From assembly GCA_036787895.1 (NCBI GenBank), contig DAIQOK010000015.1, positions 19,763-83,762 of the forward strand: a stretch of 64,000 nucleotides of DNA, in the 5' to 3' direction. Shown here piece after piece: positions 42,464 to 50,914 of the stretch; position 1 is the first letter of the stretch; each line of letters begins with the position of its first letter. The notes below the pieces were generated by a model, which was not told where the DNA came from, did no database searches, and saw only the letters and a list, made by a program, of their open reading frames with translations. The stretch comes from UBA7662 sp036787895 (lineage in GTDB: Bacteria; Bacteroidota; Bacteroidia; UBA7662). A program made the translations under genes and the position numbers.

Positions 42464-43712
42464 ATGCTTACCGTTTCTTTTGCTGTTTGCCCCGGCACAA
42501 GCACAGACAACCAACACCGGTTCTCCTTATTCCCGCTTTGGTTTGGGCGATTTACAAGCGTTTAATCTCGTGCAAAACCGGGGCATGGGTGGGCTCTCCA
42601 TTGCCATGAGCGATCCACTGGCCTTACATCTGACCAACCCCGCAGGATTGTCGGGCTTAAAATTGACGACTTTCGAATTTGCTGCCAGTGGCCGCTTTTT
42701 GAATTTACAGTCAAGTGTGCAGGAACTGAATCAATCTAATTTTAATATCAACTACTTCACTTTTGGCTTTCCGGTCTCGGATCGTTGGGGTACGGCTATA
42801 GGTTTTTTGCCTTTTTCATCTACCAATTACAGCATACGCACCCGGGTCGATTCATCTTTCTCGAGCTGGAACGAATTCTACGAAGGTTTAGGGGGTATCA
42901 ACCGGGTATTTTGGAGCAATGGGGTTAAAATCAACAAAAAGTGGCATGTGGGTATTACCACCAACTTATTGTTTGGCACCATGAATCAAACCCGTCGTTT
43001 TGAATATGCCGATACCTTAAATACCTTCAATCTGCGGGTACAGGACGAAGTACGGGTGTCGGACGTGAGTTTTCATCTCGGCGCACAATACCGTACCAAA
43101 TTGGCCAATGGCCACCAGCTCAGAATGGGCTTGGTGCTTGAGTTGCCAAGTGGTTTAAATGCCAGCCGCAATTTCACAGCCGATCGCTATACGTACCAGG
43201 GAAGTACTATTCGGGTGAGGGATACGGTGTCGAATGTGCCCGAAACCCAGGGAAGCGTAGATATTCCATTGGCCTTGAGTTTGGGTGCTGCCTATGATAT
43301 CAACGGTCGCTGGCTGTTCGGTGCCGAAATTCGCTTGCAGGATTGGTCTAAATACCGTTTTCTGGGCAACAACGACTCCCTACAAAATAGCCTGGCCATC
43401 GCTGCCGGTCTGCAATACCGCCCCGATGTTAATGCTGTAGGCAAAAGTGGCTACTTCAAAACGGTTCAATACCGGGCAGGTTTCCGCTATCACAATACTT
43501 ATTTACAACTCCGTGACCAAGCCATCAACGAACTTGGCATAACTCTTGGAGCCAGCTTTCCGATTCGTCGGTCGAATTCAACCGTCAGTGTCGCATTTGA
43601 GTCGGGCTTACGTGGTACCACCAGCAATGGTTTGATACGTGAACAATTCAATAATGTAACTGTTGGTTTTACGCTCAACGACCGTTGGTTCCAGAAAAGG
43701 AAATACGATTAA
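42426..43712 (+). CDS. FadL/PorV-like outer-membrane beta-barrel protein
   Basis: The 428 residues start with a signal peptide ending FAPAQAQ. The first mature motif GSPYSRFGLGDLQ and the following NRGMGGLSIAMSDPLALHLTNPAGLSGL are the hallmarks of a large Bacteroidota barrel family related to FadL. Alternating aromatic strands continue to the C-terminus (NVTVGFTLNDRWFQKRKYD). Its place between coaX and a TPR/lptC/ppiD set is conserved in the phylum. Ligand unknown. Confidence 0.82.
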   Translation: MPYLIRLFTTVSKCLPFLLLFAPAQAQTTNTGSPYSRFGLGDLQAFNLVQNRGMGGLSIAMSDPLALHLTNPAGLSGLKLTTFEFAASGRFLNLQSSVQELNQSNFNINYFTFGFPVSDRWGTAIGFLPFSSTNYSIRTRVDSSFSSWNEFYEGLGGINRVFWSNGVKINKKWHVGITTNLLFGTMNQTRRFEYADTLNTFNLRVQDEVRVSDVSFHLGAQYRTKLANGHQLRMGLVLELPSGLNASRNFTADRYTYQGSTIRVRDTVSNVPETQGSVDIPLALSLGAAYDINGRWLFGAEIRLQDWSKYRFLGNNDSLQNSLAIAAGLQYRPDVNAVGKSGYFKTVQYRAGFRYHNTYLQLRDQAINELGITLGASFPIRRSNSTVSVAFESGLRGTTSNGLIREQFNNVTVGFTLNDRWFQKRKYD

Positions 43713-43723
43713 AACTTAGTGTC

Positions 43724-45061
43724 ATGAAAATTAGTGTCAAACTCCTCTCCATCCTGTTCGCCTTTGCGCTGCTGGGCACAGCCCCTGAAGTCAAGGCCGA
43801 CACCCCACTGAAAAACAAATGTGACCAGAAATGGGGTTCGGACAGTGTAAAAACTATCCAGAACATTTCTGTTTACCGCGAATTTTTCAAACAAAAGAAC
43901 TACGAAGCCGCTATGGAAACCTGGCGCGCCGTATTCAACGACGCCCCTTGTGCCCGGGAAACCACCCATATGGATGGTATCACCATGTTCAAAGCCATGT
44001 TGGCCAGTGAAAAAAACAAGGAAAGACGCAGCCAGATCATCGATACCATTTTTATGATTTACGATGTACGCGCGGCCAACTTCCCTGAAAATGCCGGCAA
44101 TATCGTTGGTCGTAAGGCGGTAGACATGCTTAATTATACGCCTGAGCCCAACATTAATGTGCTAAACACTTTCAAACGGTCAATCAAGCTGGGTGGCAAT
44201 AGCACCGAATATTTTGTGATGCCCTACTATTTTAAAGTAGCACTCAAAGAGTTTTCTGCAGGTAAATTGTCGAAAGAGCAGGTTATCGAGATTTATGAAT
44301 CGATGGACAAAATCATTCAACACAATCTCGCTACAGAAAACAATGTAGAGAAGTATCTCGAAGCCAAACAATCGCTCGATGCAGACCTCGCAGGGAACAT
44401 TATCAAAGATTGTGATGAAATCACCGCGCTGTTCGAGGCCAAATACAAGGCCGATCCGGCCAACAAAGAATTGCGCGACTTACTTTTTAGTCTGTTGCTG
44501 AGCAAAGGCTGTACCGGCAAGGAGTTGTTCGTAACGGTGGCAGAATCGAAATACAAAGAAAACCCATCGGCTACACTCGCCCTGGTTTTGGGTCGGAAGT
44601 ATAAGGACAGCGATCTGGGTCAGTCGGTGAAGTACTACGAGGCGGCCATCAGTCGTGCCGACAATGATTCTGCCAAAGCTGTATATACCTTCGAGCTGGC
44701 CAGCGTTTACAGTGCCAATAACCAGTTTGCCAAAGCCCGTCAAACTGCTTTGGAAGCTGCGCGTTTGTTGCCGAAATGGGGTAAACCTTACCTCTTCATC
44801 GGTGATCTGTATGCTTCGAGCAGTCGCCAGTGCGGTTCAGGTATTGAGTCGCAGTCGGTGTTCTGGGCGGCAGTCGACAAATACCAATACGCCAAAAGTA
44901 TCGATCCTTCAATTGCTGAGGATGCCAACAAAAAAATCGGACAGTATTCCGGTTATTTCCCACGTGGCGAAGACCTTTTCTTCAACAATATCGCTAAAGG
45001 CTCCAGCTATAAAGTAGGTTGCTGGATAGGCGAAAGCACAACGGTTCGTTCATCGGATTAA
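43724..45061 (+). CDS. Periplasmic TPR-like repeat protein
   Basis: The 445 residues from ATG 43724 have a signal peptide ending EVKAD. The body is helical, with TPR-type pairs (YREFFKQKNYEAAMETWRAVFNDAP; SVYSANNQFAKARQTALEAARLLPKWGKPYLFIGDLY) and several conserved Cys residues. It probably acts as a scaffold in the periplasm or outer membrane together with its neighbours. An earlier ATG at 43685 overlaps the preceding gene and lacks a signal shape. Confidence 0.82.
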   Translation: MKISVKLLSILFAFALLGTAPEVKADTPLKNKCDQKWGSDSVKTIQNISVYREFFKQKNYEAAMETWRAVFNDAPCARETTHMDGITMFKAMLASEKNKERRSQIIDTIFMIYDVRAANFPENAGNIVGRKAVDMLNYTPEPNINVLNTFKRSIKLGGNSTEYFVMPYYFKVALKEFSAGKLSKEQVIEIYESMDKIIQHNLATENNVEKYLEAKQSLDADLAGNIIKDCDEITALFEAKYKADPANKELRDLLFSLLLSKGCTGKELFVTVAESKYKENPSATLALVLGRKYKDSDLGQSVKYYEAAISRADNDSAKAVYTFELASVYSANNQFAKARQTALEAARLLPKWGKPYLFIGDLYASSSRQCGSGIESQSVFWAAVDKYQYAKSIDPSIAEDANKKIGQYSGYFPRGEDLFFNNIAKGSSYKVGCWIGESTTVRSSD

Positions 45062-45065
45062 TCCC

Positions 45066-45617
45066 ATGTACCGCCTCCTTTGGATAGGCCTTTACTTCCT
45101 GGGTTTCTCTTGCCAAAATTCGCAGGAGAAGCTCAGGAAGTTTGCTGTTGACCCGAATATGAAAAAGGAAAGCGGCAAAGACGTCACGCTGATTTATTCT
45201 GACTCGGCCCGGGTGAACGCCCGCATTATGGCGCCGACCATGATACGCGATTTGACCGAAAAGCCGGTTACGGAAATGCCCGATGGTATCAAAGCGGTGT
45301 TTTATGACCGTTTAGGGGAAATTAGCTCCACCATGACCGCCAACCGGGCGATCAATTACCAGGCAACCGGTACCATGGAGGCTTATGGAAATGTGATTGT
45401 TATCAACGAGCTGGGAGATACCTTGCGCACCGAAAAGCTCATCTGGCTGGAAAAGGAAGACCGGATTTATACCGATCAGTTTGTAAGGATCAATACGCCA
45501 AATGAAATTATTTACGGCGATGGTTTTGAATCGAACCAGCGGTTTACCCGCTACCGCATATTGAATATCCGGGGCACCATTGCTTTGGGTAGCGAAACTG
45601 AAGCGCCAACAGAGTGA
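45066..45617 (+). CDS. lptC: LPS export periplasmic protein LptC
   Basis: The 183-residue protein bridges the inner-membrane LptBFG pump to LptA in LPS transport. It has a lipoprotein-like N-terminus (FLGFSCQNSQ) in place of the usual membrane anchor, and the OstA-like beta-jellyroll with IKAVFYDRLGEISSTMTANRAINYQATGTMEAYGNVIV and RIYTDQFVRINTPNEIIYGDGFESN. It sits 4 bp after the TPR gene. Confidence 0.88.
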   Translation: MYRLLWIGLYFLGFSCQNSQEKLRKFAVDPNMKKESGKDVTLIYSDSARVNARIMAPTMIRDLTEKPVTEMPDGIKAVFYDRLGEISSTMTANRAINYQATGTMEAYGNVIVINELGDTLRTEKLIWLEKEDRIYTDQFVRINTPNEIIYGDGFESNQRFTRYRILNIRGTIALGSETEAPTE

Positions 45618-45658
45618 ACTTATCGCTGCTAAAGCTGTATTTTGCAGCCCGATAGCCT

Positions 45659-46927
45659 ATGGAAATCCTGCTCATTATTTTTTTAAGTCTGGTTTTCTCC
45701 GCCTTTTTTTCAGGTATGGAGATTGCGTTTTTTCAGGCGAATCGTTTTCGCATTGAGCTGAAAAGCAAACAAGGGGAGCTGAGTGCCCGCCTAATATCAG
45801 GCTTCTTGAAGCATCCGAGCGACTTTATTGGAGCCATTTTGGTAGGTAACAACATTGCCCTGGTGGTTTATGGTTCGATGATGGCTTTGCTGCTTGAACC
45901 CCTCATAGTAACTCATTTACCGATTCATCTGAACAATGAGCTATCGGTTTTGGTAATTCAGACCATCTTGTCTACCGCTGTGGTGCTCATTTTCGGTGAG
46001 TTTTTGCCGAAATCCATATTCCGCCTGCAGGCCGATCGGCTGTTGTATTTGTTTGCACCGGTGATGCAGTTGTTTTACTGGTTGTTCTATCCCATTGTTT
46101 GGTTAATTGTGAAGTTTACCGGTGGCGTATTGAAGCTGTTTTTTGGTATGGACTTGTCACAGCATGAGCAGGTATTCGGAAAAAATGATCTCGATCATCT
46201 GGTGCAGGATACTACCAGCGTGGATGAAGCCGGCGATACCGAGGTAGACTTGAATTACTTTCAAAAGGCACTTTATTTCACCGAACTTAAGGTGCGCGAA
46301 TGTATGGTACATCGTACTGAGATTGTGGCCATCGACAAAGAAGATAGCCTGGAACGTTTGCGGGAGCTCTTTACCGAGTCGGAGCACAGCAAAATATTGG
46401 TATACGAAGAAAACATCGACAACATCATCGGTTATGTGCATTTTCAGTCGATGTTTCAGCCACAGACCGACATTGCATCGATCACCATGACCATTCCCAT
46501 CGTGCCTGAAACCCTGGCAGCCCTCGACTTGCTCAAGCAGTTTAATGCCGATCGCAAAAGTATCGCGCTTGTTGTAGATGAATTTGGTGGTACGGCCGGT
46601 ATAATTACCGTGGAAGATTTAATCGAAGAAATTTTCGGGGAGATAGAAGACGAGCACGATGTGGACGATATGCTTGAAAAGCAACTAAGTGAATTAGAAT
46701 TTATTTTTTCTGCCCGGCATGAAGTCGATTATTTGAACGAGACTTACAAGTTCAAACTTCCCGAAGGCGATTATGAGACGCTGGGCGGACTTATTTTTGA
46801 ACATCACCAGGCCATACCTGAATTGAATGAGGTCATTCAAATTCCGGGTTACAGCTTTGTAATCCTCGCTGTTTCCGAAACCCGGGTCGAAACTGTACGA
46901 TTAATTGTTGACCAGCCGGCAGATTGA
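45659..46927 (+). CDS. CNNM/HlyC-CorC family membrane protein with CBS pair
   Basis: The 422 residues have a DUF21 membrane domain (about 1-190, MEILLIIFLSLVFSAFFSGMEIAFF), a CBS pair (about 215-335, MVHRTEIVAIDKEDSLERL) and a CorC_HlyC C-terminal domain (about 345-420). The family includes Mg/Co efflux proteins and the gliding-related GldE of Bacteroidota. Which applies here is not decidable. It starts 41 bp after lptC, probably in the same transcript. Confidence 0.9.
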   Translation: MEILLIIFLSLVFSAFFSGMEIAFFQANRFRIELKSKQGELSARLISGFLKHPSDFIGAILVGNNIALVVYGSMMALLLEPLIVTHLPIHLNNELSVLVIQTILSTAVVLIFGEFLPKSIFRLQADRLLYLFAPVMQLFYWLFYPIVWLIVKFTGGVLKLFFGMDLSQHEQVFGKNDLDHLVQDTTSVDEAGDTEVDLNYFQKALYFTELKVRECMVHRTEIVAIDKEDSLERLRELFTESEHSKILVYEENIDNIIGYVHFQSMFQPQTDIASITMTIPIVPETLAALDLLKQFNADRKSIALVVDEFGGTAGIITVEDLIEEIFGEIEDEHDVDDMLEKQLSELEFIFSARHEVDYLNETYKFKLPEGDYETLGGLIFEHHQAIPELNEVIQIPGYSFVILAVSETRVETVRLIVDQPAD

Positions 46928-46948
46928 AGCTATATATCTGACTACAGC

Positions 46949-46978
46949 TTGATATTCTGCTGCTAAACTTTATTTTTG
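46949..46978 (+). promoter_or_regulatory. Promoter of the PpiD/SurA-like gene
   Basis: TTG (46949-46951), 19 bases, TATTTTTG (46971-46978), then 23 bases to the ATG. This fully matches the Bacteroidota consensus. Confidence 0.75.
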
Positions 46979-47001
46979 CGAACTCTTAAAATCACTTTTT
47001 A

Positions 47002-49104
47002 ATGTCAATTATTACCAACATCAGGAATAGAGCAGGTTTGCTCGTGGCAATTATAGGCCTGGCTATCCTCTCCTTCCTTGCAATGGATGTATTCAGCGGC
47101 AACGGTATATTCTCTAACCGCCCCACCAATGTAGCCGGTGAAATCGATGGCGAAGAAGTGAGCATTCAGTATTTCGAGACCCGTGTACAGGAAGCCGTCG
47201 ACAACTACAAAGCCAATACCCAGCAGGACAAGGTAGATGATGCTACGCTCGCCATGCTTCGTGATCAGGTGTGGAACGAACTTATCAAAGAACAATTGAT
47301 CAATTCCGAATACAAGGCTTTGGGTTTGGGCGTAGGTATCGATGAGTTATTCGACATGGTTCAGGGTACCAATATCCATCCTTCGGTTCGTCAGGCCTTC
47401 TCGAATCCGCAAACCGGCGAATTCGACCGCAACCAGGTTGTTACTTTCCTGCGTAATCTCGACCAGCAGCCTGAAGACATGCAAAAGCGTTGGGCCAGCT
47501 TCGAAAAATTCATCAAACAGGAGCGGGAGACCCAGAAGTACAACAACCTGATTGCGAAAGGTTTGTATATAACCACCGCAGCTGCTAAACGTAATCAAAC
47601 CGAAGCCGGTCGTTCGTTATCGGGACGGTTTATTTTGTTGGATTATGCCAGCATTGCCGATAGCAGTATTCAGCTTTCAGACGGTGAGCTGAAAGACTAT
47701 TACAAAAAACACAGCAAGGACTACGAACAAAAAGAAGAAAGCCGCTCTTTGGATTTCATCGTTTTTGACGTACAACCCACTGCCGATGACAGTGCCCGCA
47801 CCCGCCAGGTGTTGGCCGACTTGCTGAACGATTTTGCTAGCACCGACAACGACTCTCTCTTCATCTCACTCAATAGCGATTTGCCCTATGCCGATAGCTG
47901 GGTGAAAGAGGATCTGTTCAACTCAGAAATGGAGAAGTTACTCTTTCAGGCCCCTGTAGGCAGCATGAGCGACATTTACGAAGAAGGCAATTATTTTAAA
48001 GTCACAAAAGTAGTCGCCAAAGGCAGTCGTCCTGACTCAGTACGTGCCCGTCACATTCTTGTGCCTGTGCAGAACAACGATGAAGTAAGCGCCAAAGCCA
48101 AAGCCGACAGTTTGAAAGCATTGGTAGATGGTGGTGCTGATTTTGCCACGCTCGCTATGGCCAACTCTACCGACCAGGGTTCGGCTGTAAAAGGCGGTGA
48201 CCTTGGCTTTTTTGCCGAAGGAATGATGGTGAAGCCTTTCAATGATGCCTGTTTTAACGGCAACAAAGGCGATATTGTGTTGGTGCGTAGTGATTTTGGC
48301 TACCACATTATCCATATCACCGACAAAAAAGGCCTGCGTAATGCCGTGAAATACGGCACCATAGTGAATGAAATTCAGTCGTCGACCGATACCTATCGCG
48401 ATGTATTTGCCAAGGCCAATAAATTCCAGGGCGAAAACCGCAATGCCGACGATTTCACCAAAAGTGTGGAAGCCGAAGGTTTGGTAAAACGCACTGCCGA
48501 AAACATTAAAATTGGCGATCGTGCCATTCCGGGTTTCCAAAATGCCCGTGAAATTGTGCGCTGGGCATATAAGGCGGCTAAAGGTGACGTAAGCGCTACT
48601 TTTGAGCTAGAAGACCGGTATGTAGTTGCTGTGCTGACCAAAATCACCGAAAAAGGCACGCGTCCTTTTGAAGATGTAAAAACCGAAGTAGAAGCAGCCG
48701 TACGTAAAGCCAAAAAAGGCGATAAGCTCGCTGAGCAAGCTAAAGCTGCGCAAGCGAAAGCCAAAAACGATATGGATGGCCTGGCTCGTGAGTTGAACAA
48801 TATTGTGCAGAACTTCAGTGGCGCAACTTTCCAGTCGAACTTTATGCCGGCTATGGGTCGCGAGCTCACCGTGTTGGGTACGGTTGTAAAAGCTGAAAAG
48901 AGTAAGGTAGTTGGTCCAATCAAAGGGGAGCGTGGTGTTTACCTGGTAGTAGTAGATGAGGTTACTGAAGCACCGACTACAACTGATTTCGCACCAACCA
49001 AACGTAATCTTTCGATGCAGCTGGCGTCACGGGCTCAAAATGAGTCGGTCAACGCCTTGAAAGAGCGTATCCAGATCAACGATTTGCGTTACAACTTCTA
49101 CTAG
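47002..49104 (+). CDS. Periplasmic peptidyl-prolyl isomerase, PpiD/SurA type
   Basis: The 700 residues carry an N-terminal membrane anchor (LLVAIIGLAILSFLAMDVF, about 12-30), a SurA_N-like helical chaperone region (about 35-200), and a central parvulin domain (about 345-445) with VRARHILVP, GADFATLAMANSTD, GGDLGFFAEGMMVKPF and FGYHIIHITDKKG. The C-terminal third is a second helical region. It assists folding of exported and outer-membrane proteins. The anchored layout is PpiD-like. Confidence 0.92.
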   Translation: MSIITNIRNRAGLLVAIIGLAILSFLAMDVFSGNGIFSNRPTNVAGEIDGEEVSIQYFETRVQEAVDNYKANTQQDKVDDATLAMLRDQVWNELIKEQLINSEYKALGLGVGIDELFDMVQGTNIHPSVRQAFSNPQTGEFDRNQVVTFLRNLDQQPEDMQKRWASFEKFIKQERETQKYNNLIAKGLYITTAAAKRNQTEAGRSLSGRFILLDYASIADSSIQLSDGELKDYYKKHSKDYEQKEESRSLDFIVFDVQPTADDSARTRQVLADLLNDFASTDNDSLFISLNSDLPYADSWVKEDLFNSEMEKLLFQAPVGSMSDIYEEGNYFKVTKVVAKGSRPDSVRARHILVPVQNNDEVSAKAKADSLKALVDGGADFATLAMANSTDQGSAVKGGDLGFFAEGMMVKPFNDACFNGNKGDIVLVRSDFGYHIIHITDKKGLRNAVKYGTIVNEIQSSTDTYRDVFAKANKFQGENRNADDFTKSVEAEGLVKRTAENIKIGDRAIPGFQNAREIVRWAYKAAKGDVSATFELEDRYVVAVLTKITEKGTRPFEDVKTEVEAAVRKAKKGDKLAEQAKAAQAKAKNDMDGLARELNNIVQNFSGATFQSNFMPAMGRELTVLGTVVKAEKSKVVGPIKGERGVYLVVVDEVTEAPTTTDFAPTKRNLSMQLASRAQNESVNALKERIQINDLRYNFY

Positions 49105-49129
49105 TCAGTCACAAGAAACTAAATGCGAG

Positions 49130-49152
49130 GCCTTTCCGTTCTACGGAAAGGC
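49130..49152 (+). terminator. Hairpin after the PPIase gene
   Basis: Perfect 9-bp stem GCCTTTCCG / CGGAAAGGC with a 5-base loop, but only three T afterwards. It is a weak terminator or an attenuator ahead of the DUF2480 gene; it also argues against starting that gene at 49123. Confidence 0.65.
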
Positions 49153-49179
49153 TTTGCCGTTCTGGGAAAAATCTCAACC

Positions 49180-49683
49180 ATGGAAGCAATACGTAATAAA
49201 GTCGCCGAGAGCGGCCTCATCACCTTGGATCCTGCCCAACTTTTTGCGGTTACTATGCCTTTAAGCTTTGATTTGAAGGATTATTTGCTCCACGGTTTTG
49301 TGTTGAAAGAGCAGGATTTCCGGCAACGTTTGAAAGAATTTGATTGGTCGGTGTATTCGGGCAAGCTTGTTGCCCTGCATTGTTCCAACGATGCCATCGT
49401 TGCACGCTGGGCCTGGATGTTGGTTGCACAATATGTGGTTCAAGCCGGCGGAAGTTGTAGTTATGGCAGTCCGGAAGCGGTGAAAGAAGCACAATTGCTC
49501 GAAGCTATTCAACAATGGGAGCTTACGCCTTACTTAGGCGAAAGGGTAATTTTGAAAGGTTGTGGAGATGAAAGCATCTCACCGGCCGTGTATACGGCCA
49601 TGACCACTAAACTGGTGGGAGTGGTTAAGACGCTGATGTATGGGGAGCCTTGCTCTACGGTACCGGTGTTTAAAAAAAAATAA
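49180..49683 (+). CDS. DUF2480 family protein
   Basis: The 167 residues from ATG 49180 start MEAIRNKVAESGLITLDPAQ, as is usual for this Bacteroidota-restricted family. Conserved blocks are DLKDYLLHGFVLKEQDFR, GKLVALHCSNDAIVARWAWMLVA and VILKGCGDESISPAVY. It is cytoplasmic, without a known activity. The conserved Cys and His might bind metal. One base separates it from the next gene. Confidence 0.88.
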   Translation: MEAIRNKVAESGLITLDPAQLFAVTMPLSFDLKDYLLHGFVLKEQDFRQRLKEFDWSVYSGKLVALHCSNDAIVARWAWMLVAQYVVQAGGSCSYGSPEAVKEAQLLEAIQQWELTPYLGERVILKGCGDESISPAVYTAMTTKLVGVVKTLMYGEPCSTVPVFKKK

Positions 49684-50886
49684 ATGGATAAACTGAAAAG
49701 TTGGTCGAAGAACAAATTTGTACAAAGTTTTATGCTGGCGCTGGTGGCAAGCATGGTGTTTCGTTTAACCACCGCCAGTAAATACACCACCGAAAGCGAA
49801 TATCTAGAAGCTTTTTGGGAAAATTATCAGGTATATGCCATACCCTTGCCGGAAGAAATCAGCTTTGCCGGTGAAAAGGTGCCCATGTTCGATTTTGAAG
49901 TGCGCGAACGCATCGACCGCGAAATACTGGTGAATACCTATTACCAATCCCAAACCCTCATCTTTTTCAAAAAGGCTAACCGCTGGTTCCCGACCATTGA
50001 AAAAATTTTGAAGGAAGAGGGGGTGCCCGAAGATTTTAAATACCTGGCTGTCATTGAAAGTGGCCTCTCGAATGTGGTGTCACCGGCTGGGGCGGTGGGT
50101 TTTTGGCAGTTTATGAAAAACACAGCCCTGGAATACGGTTTGGAAGTAAATGATGAGGTAGATGAACGTTACGATCCCATCAAGTCGACCTATGCTGCGA
50201 CCCGCTACCTAAAAAAGGCTTATAAAGAATTTGGTTCCTGGTCGTTGGTAGCTGCAGCCTACAATATGGGCACCACCGGTTTACGCAATCAGGTGCGCCT
50301 GCAAGGGGTCGACGATTATCATGGGCTTTACCTTAACAACGAAACCTCCCGTTATCTTCCACGTTTGGTGGCGGTAAAAACCATCATGGAAGATCCGCGT
50401 AAGTTTGGCTACAACTTCCGCGAAAAACATCTCTACAAGCCCCTCAAGACCAATGCGGTTTATGTAGATACCACCGTAAACGACCTGGTAGCTTTCGCCA
50501 AAAGCCAGGGCATCGTTTATAAACACCTGAAAGTTTTTAATCCGTGGTTACGGAAAACCTATCTCCCCAACAAAAACGGCAAACGTTACCGCATCGATAT
50601 ACCGGATCCATCGGTATTTACGGCCGAAAATGAGATTAAGCCGGAATATATGATTACCCAGCCCGAAGTGGTAGCCATAGAGAAAAAAACCACCGACCAG
50701 GCGTATATCAATATCAAACATACGGTGAAAAAGGGCGAAGATATCCGCAGCATAGCAGCGATGTTTAACATTAAGGTATTGGATATTGTGCTTTGGAATA
50801 AGCTGGAATCGACCGACCTGGTGAAGGGGCAACTGCTCGAAATACATGTGCCCAAACCTTTGGAGGAAACTGCTGTTGAGCAATGA
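49684..50886 (+). CDS. mltD: Membrane-bound lytic transglycosylase, MltD-like
   Basis: Cleaves the MurNAc-GlcNAc bond of peptidoglycan. The 400-residue protein has an N-terminal signal anchor (FVQSFMLALVASMVFRL), an SLT domain with catalytic Glu125 in YLAVIESGLSN, PAGAVGFWQFM, AATRYLKKAYKEFGSWSLVAAAYNMG, and one LysM domain near the C-terminus (about 350-393, HTVKKGEDIRSIAAMF). It is in the strand-wise run from the PPIase to uvrA. Confidence 0.93.
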   Translation: MDKLKSWSKNKFVQSFMLALVASMVFRLTTASKYTTESEYLEAFWENYQVYAIPLPEEISFAGEKVPMFDFEVRERIDREILVNTYYQSQTLIFFKKANRWFPTIEKILKEEGVPEDFKYLAVIESGLSNVVSPAGAVGFWQFMKNTALEYGLEVNDEVDERYDPIKSTYAATRYLKKAYKEFGSWSLVAAAYNMGTTGLRNQVRLQGVDDYHGLYLNNETSRYLPRLVAVKTIMEDPRKFGYNFREKHLYKPLKTNAVYVDTTVNDLVAFAKSQGIVYKHLKVFNPWLRKTYLPNKNGKRYRIDIPDPSVFTAENEIKPEYMITQPEVVAIEKKTTDQAYINIKHTVKKGEDIRSIAAMFNIKVLDIVLWNKLESTDLVKGQLLEIHVPKPLEETAVEQ

Positions 50887-50907
50887 GCTAATCATTGCTT
50901 AATTTTG
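50876..50907 (+). promoter_or_regulatory. Possible promoter of uvrA
   Basis: TTG (50876-50878), 21 bases, TAATTTTG (50900-50907), 7 bp before the ATG. The spacing is at the long end and the leader is very short. No LexA-like box was recognised. Confidence 0.5.
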
Positions 50908-50914
50908 CAGGCTA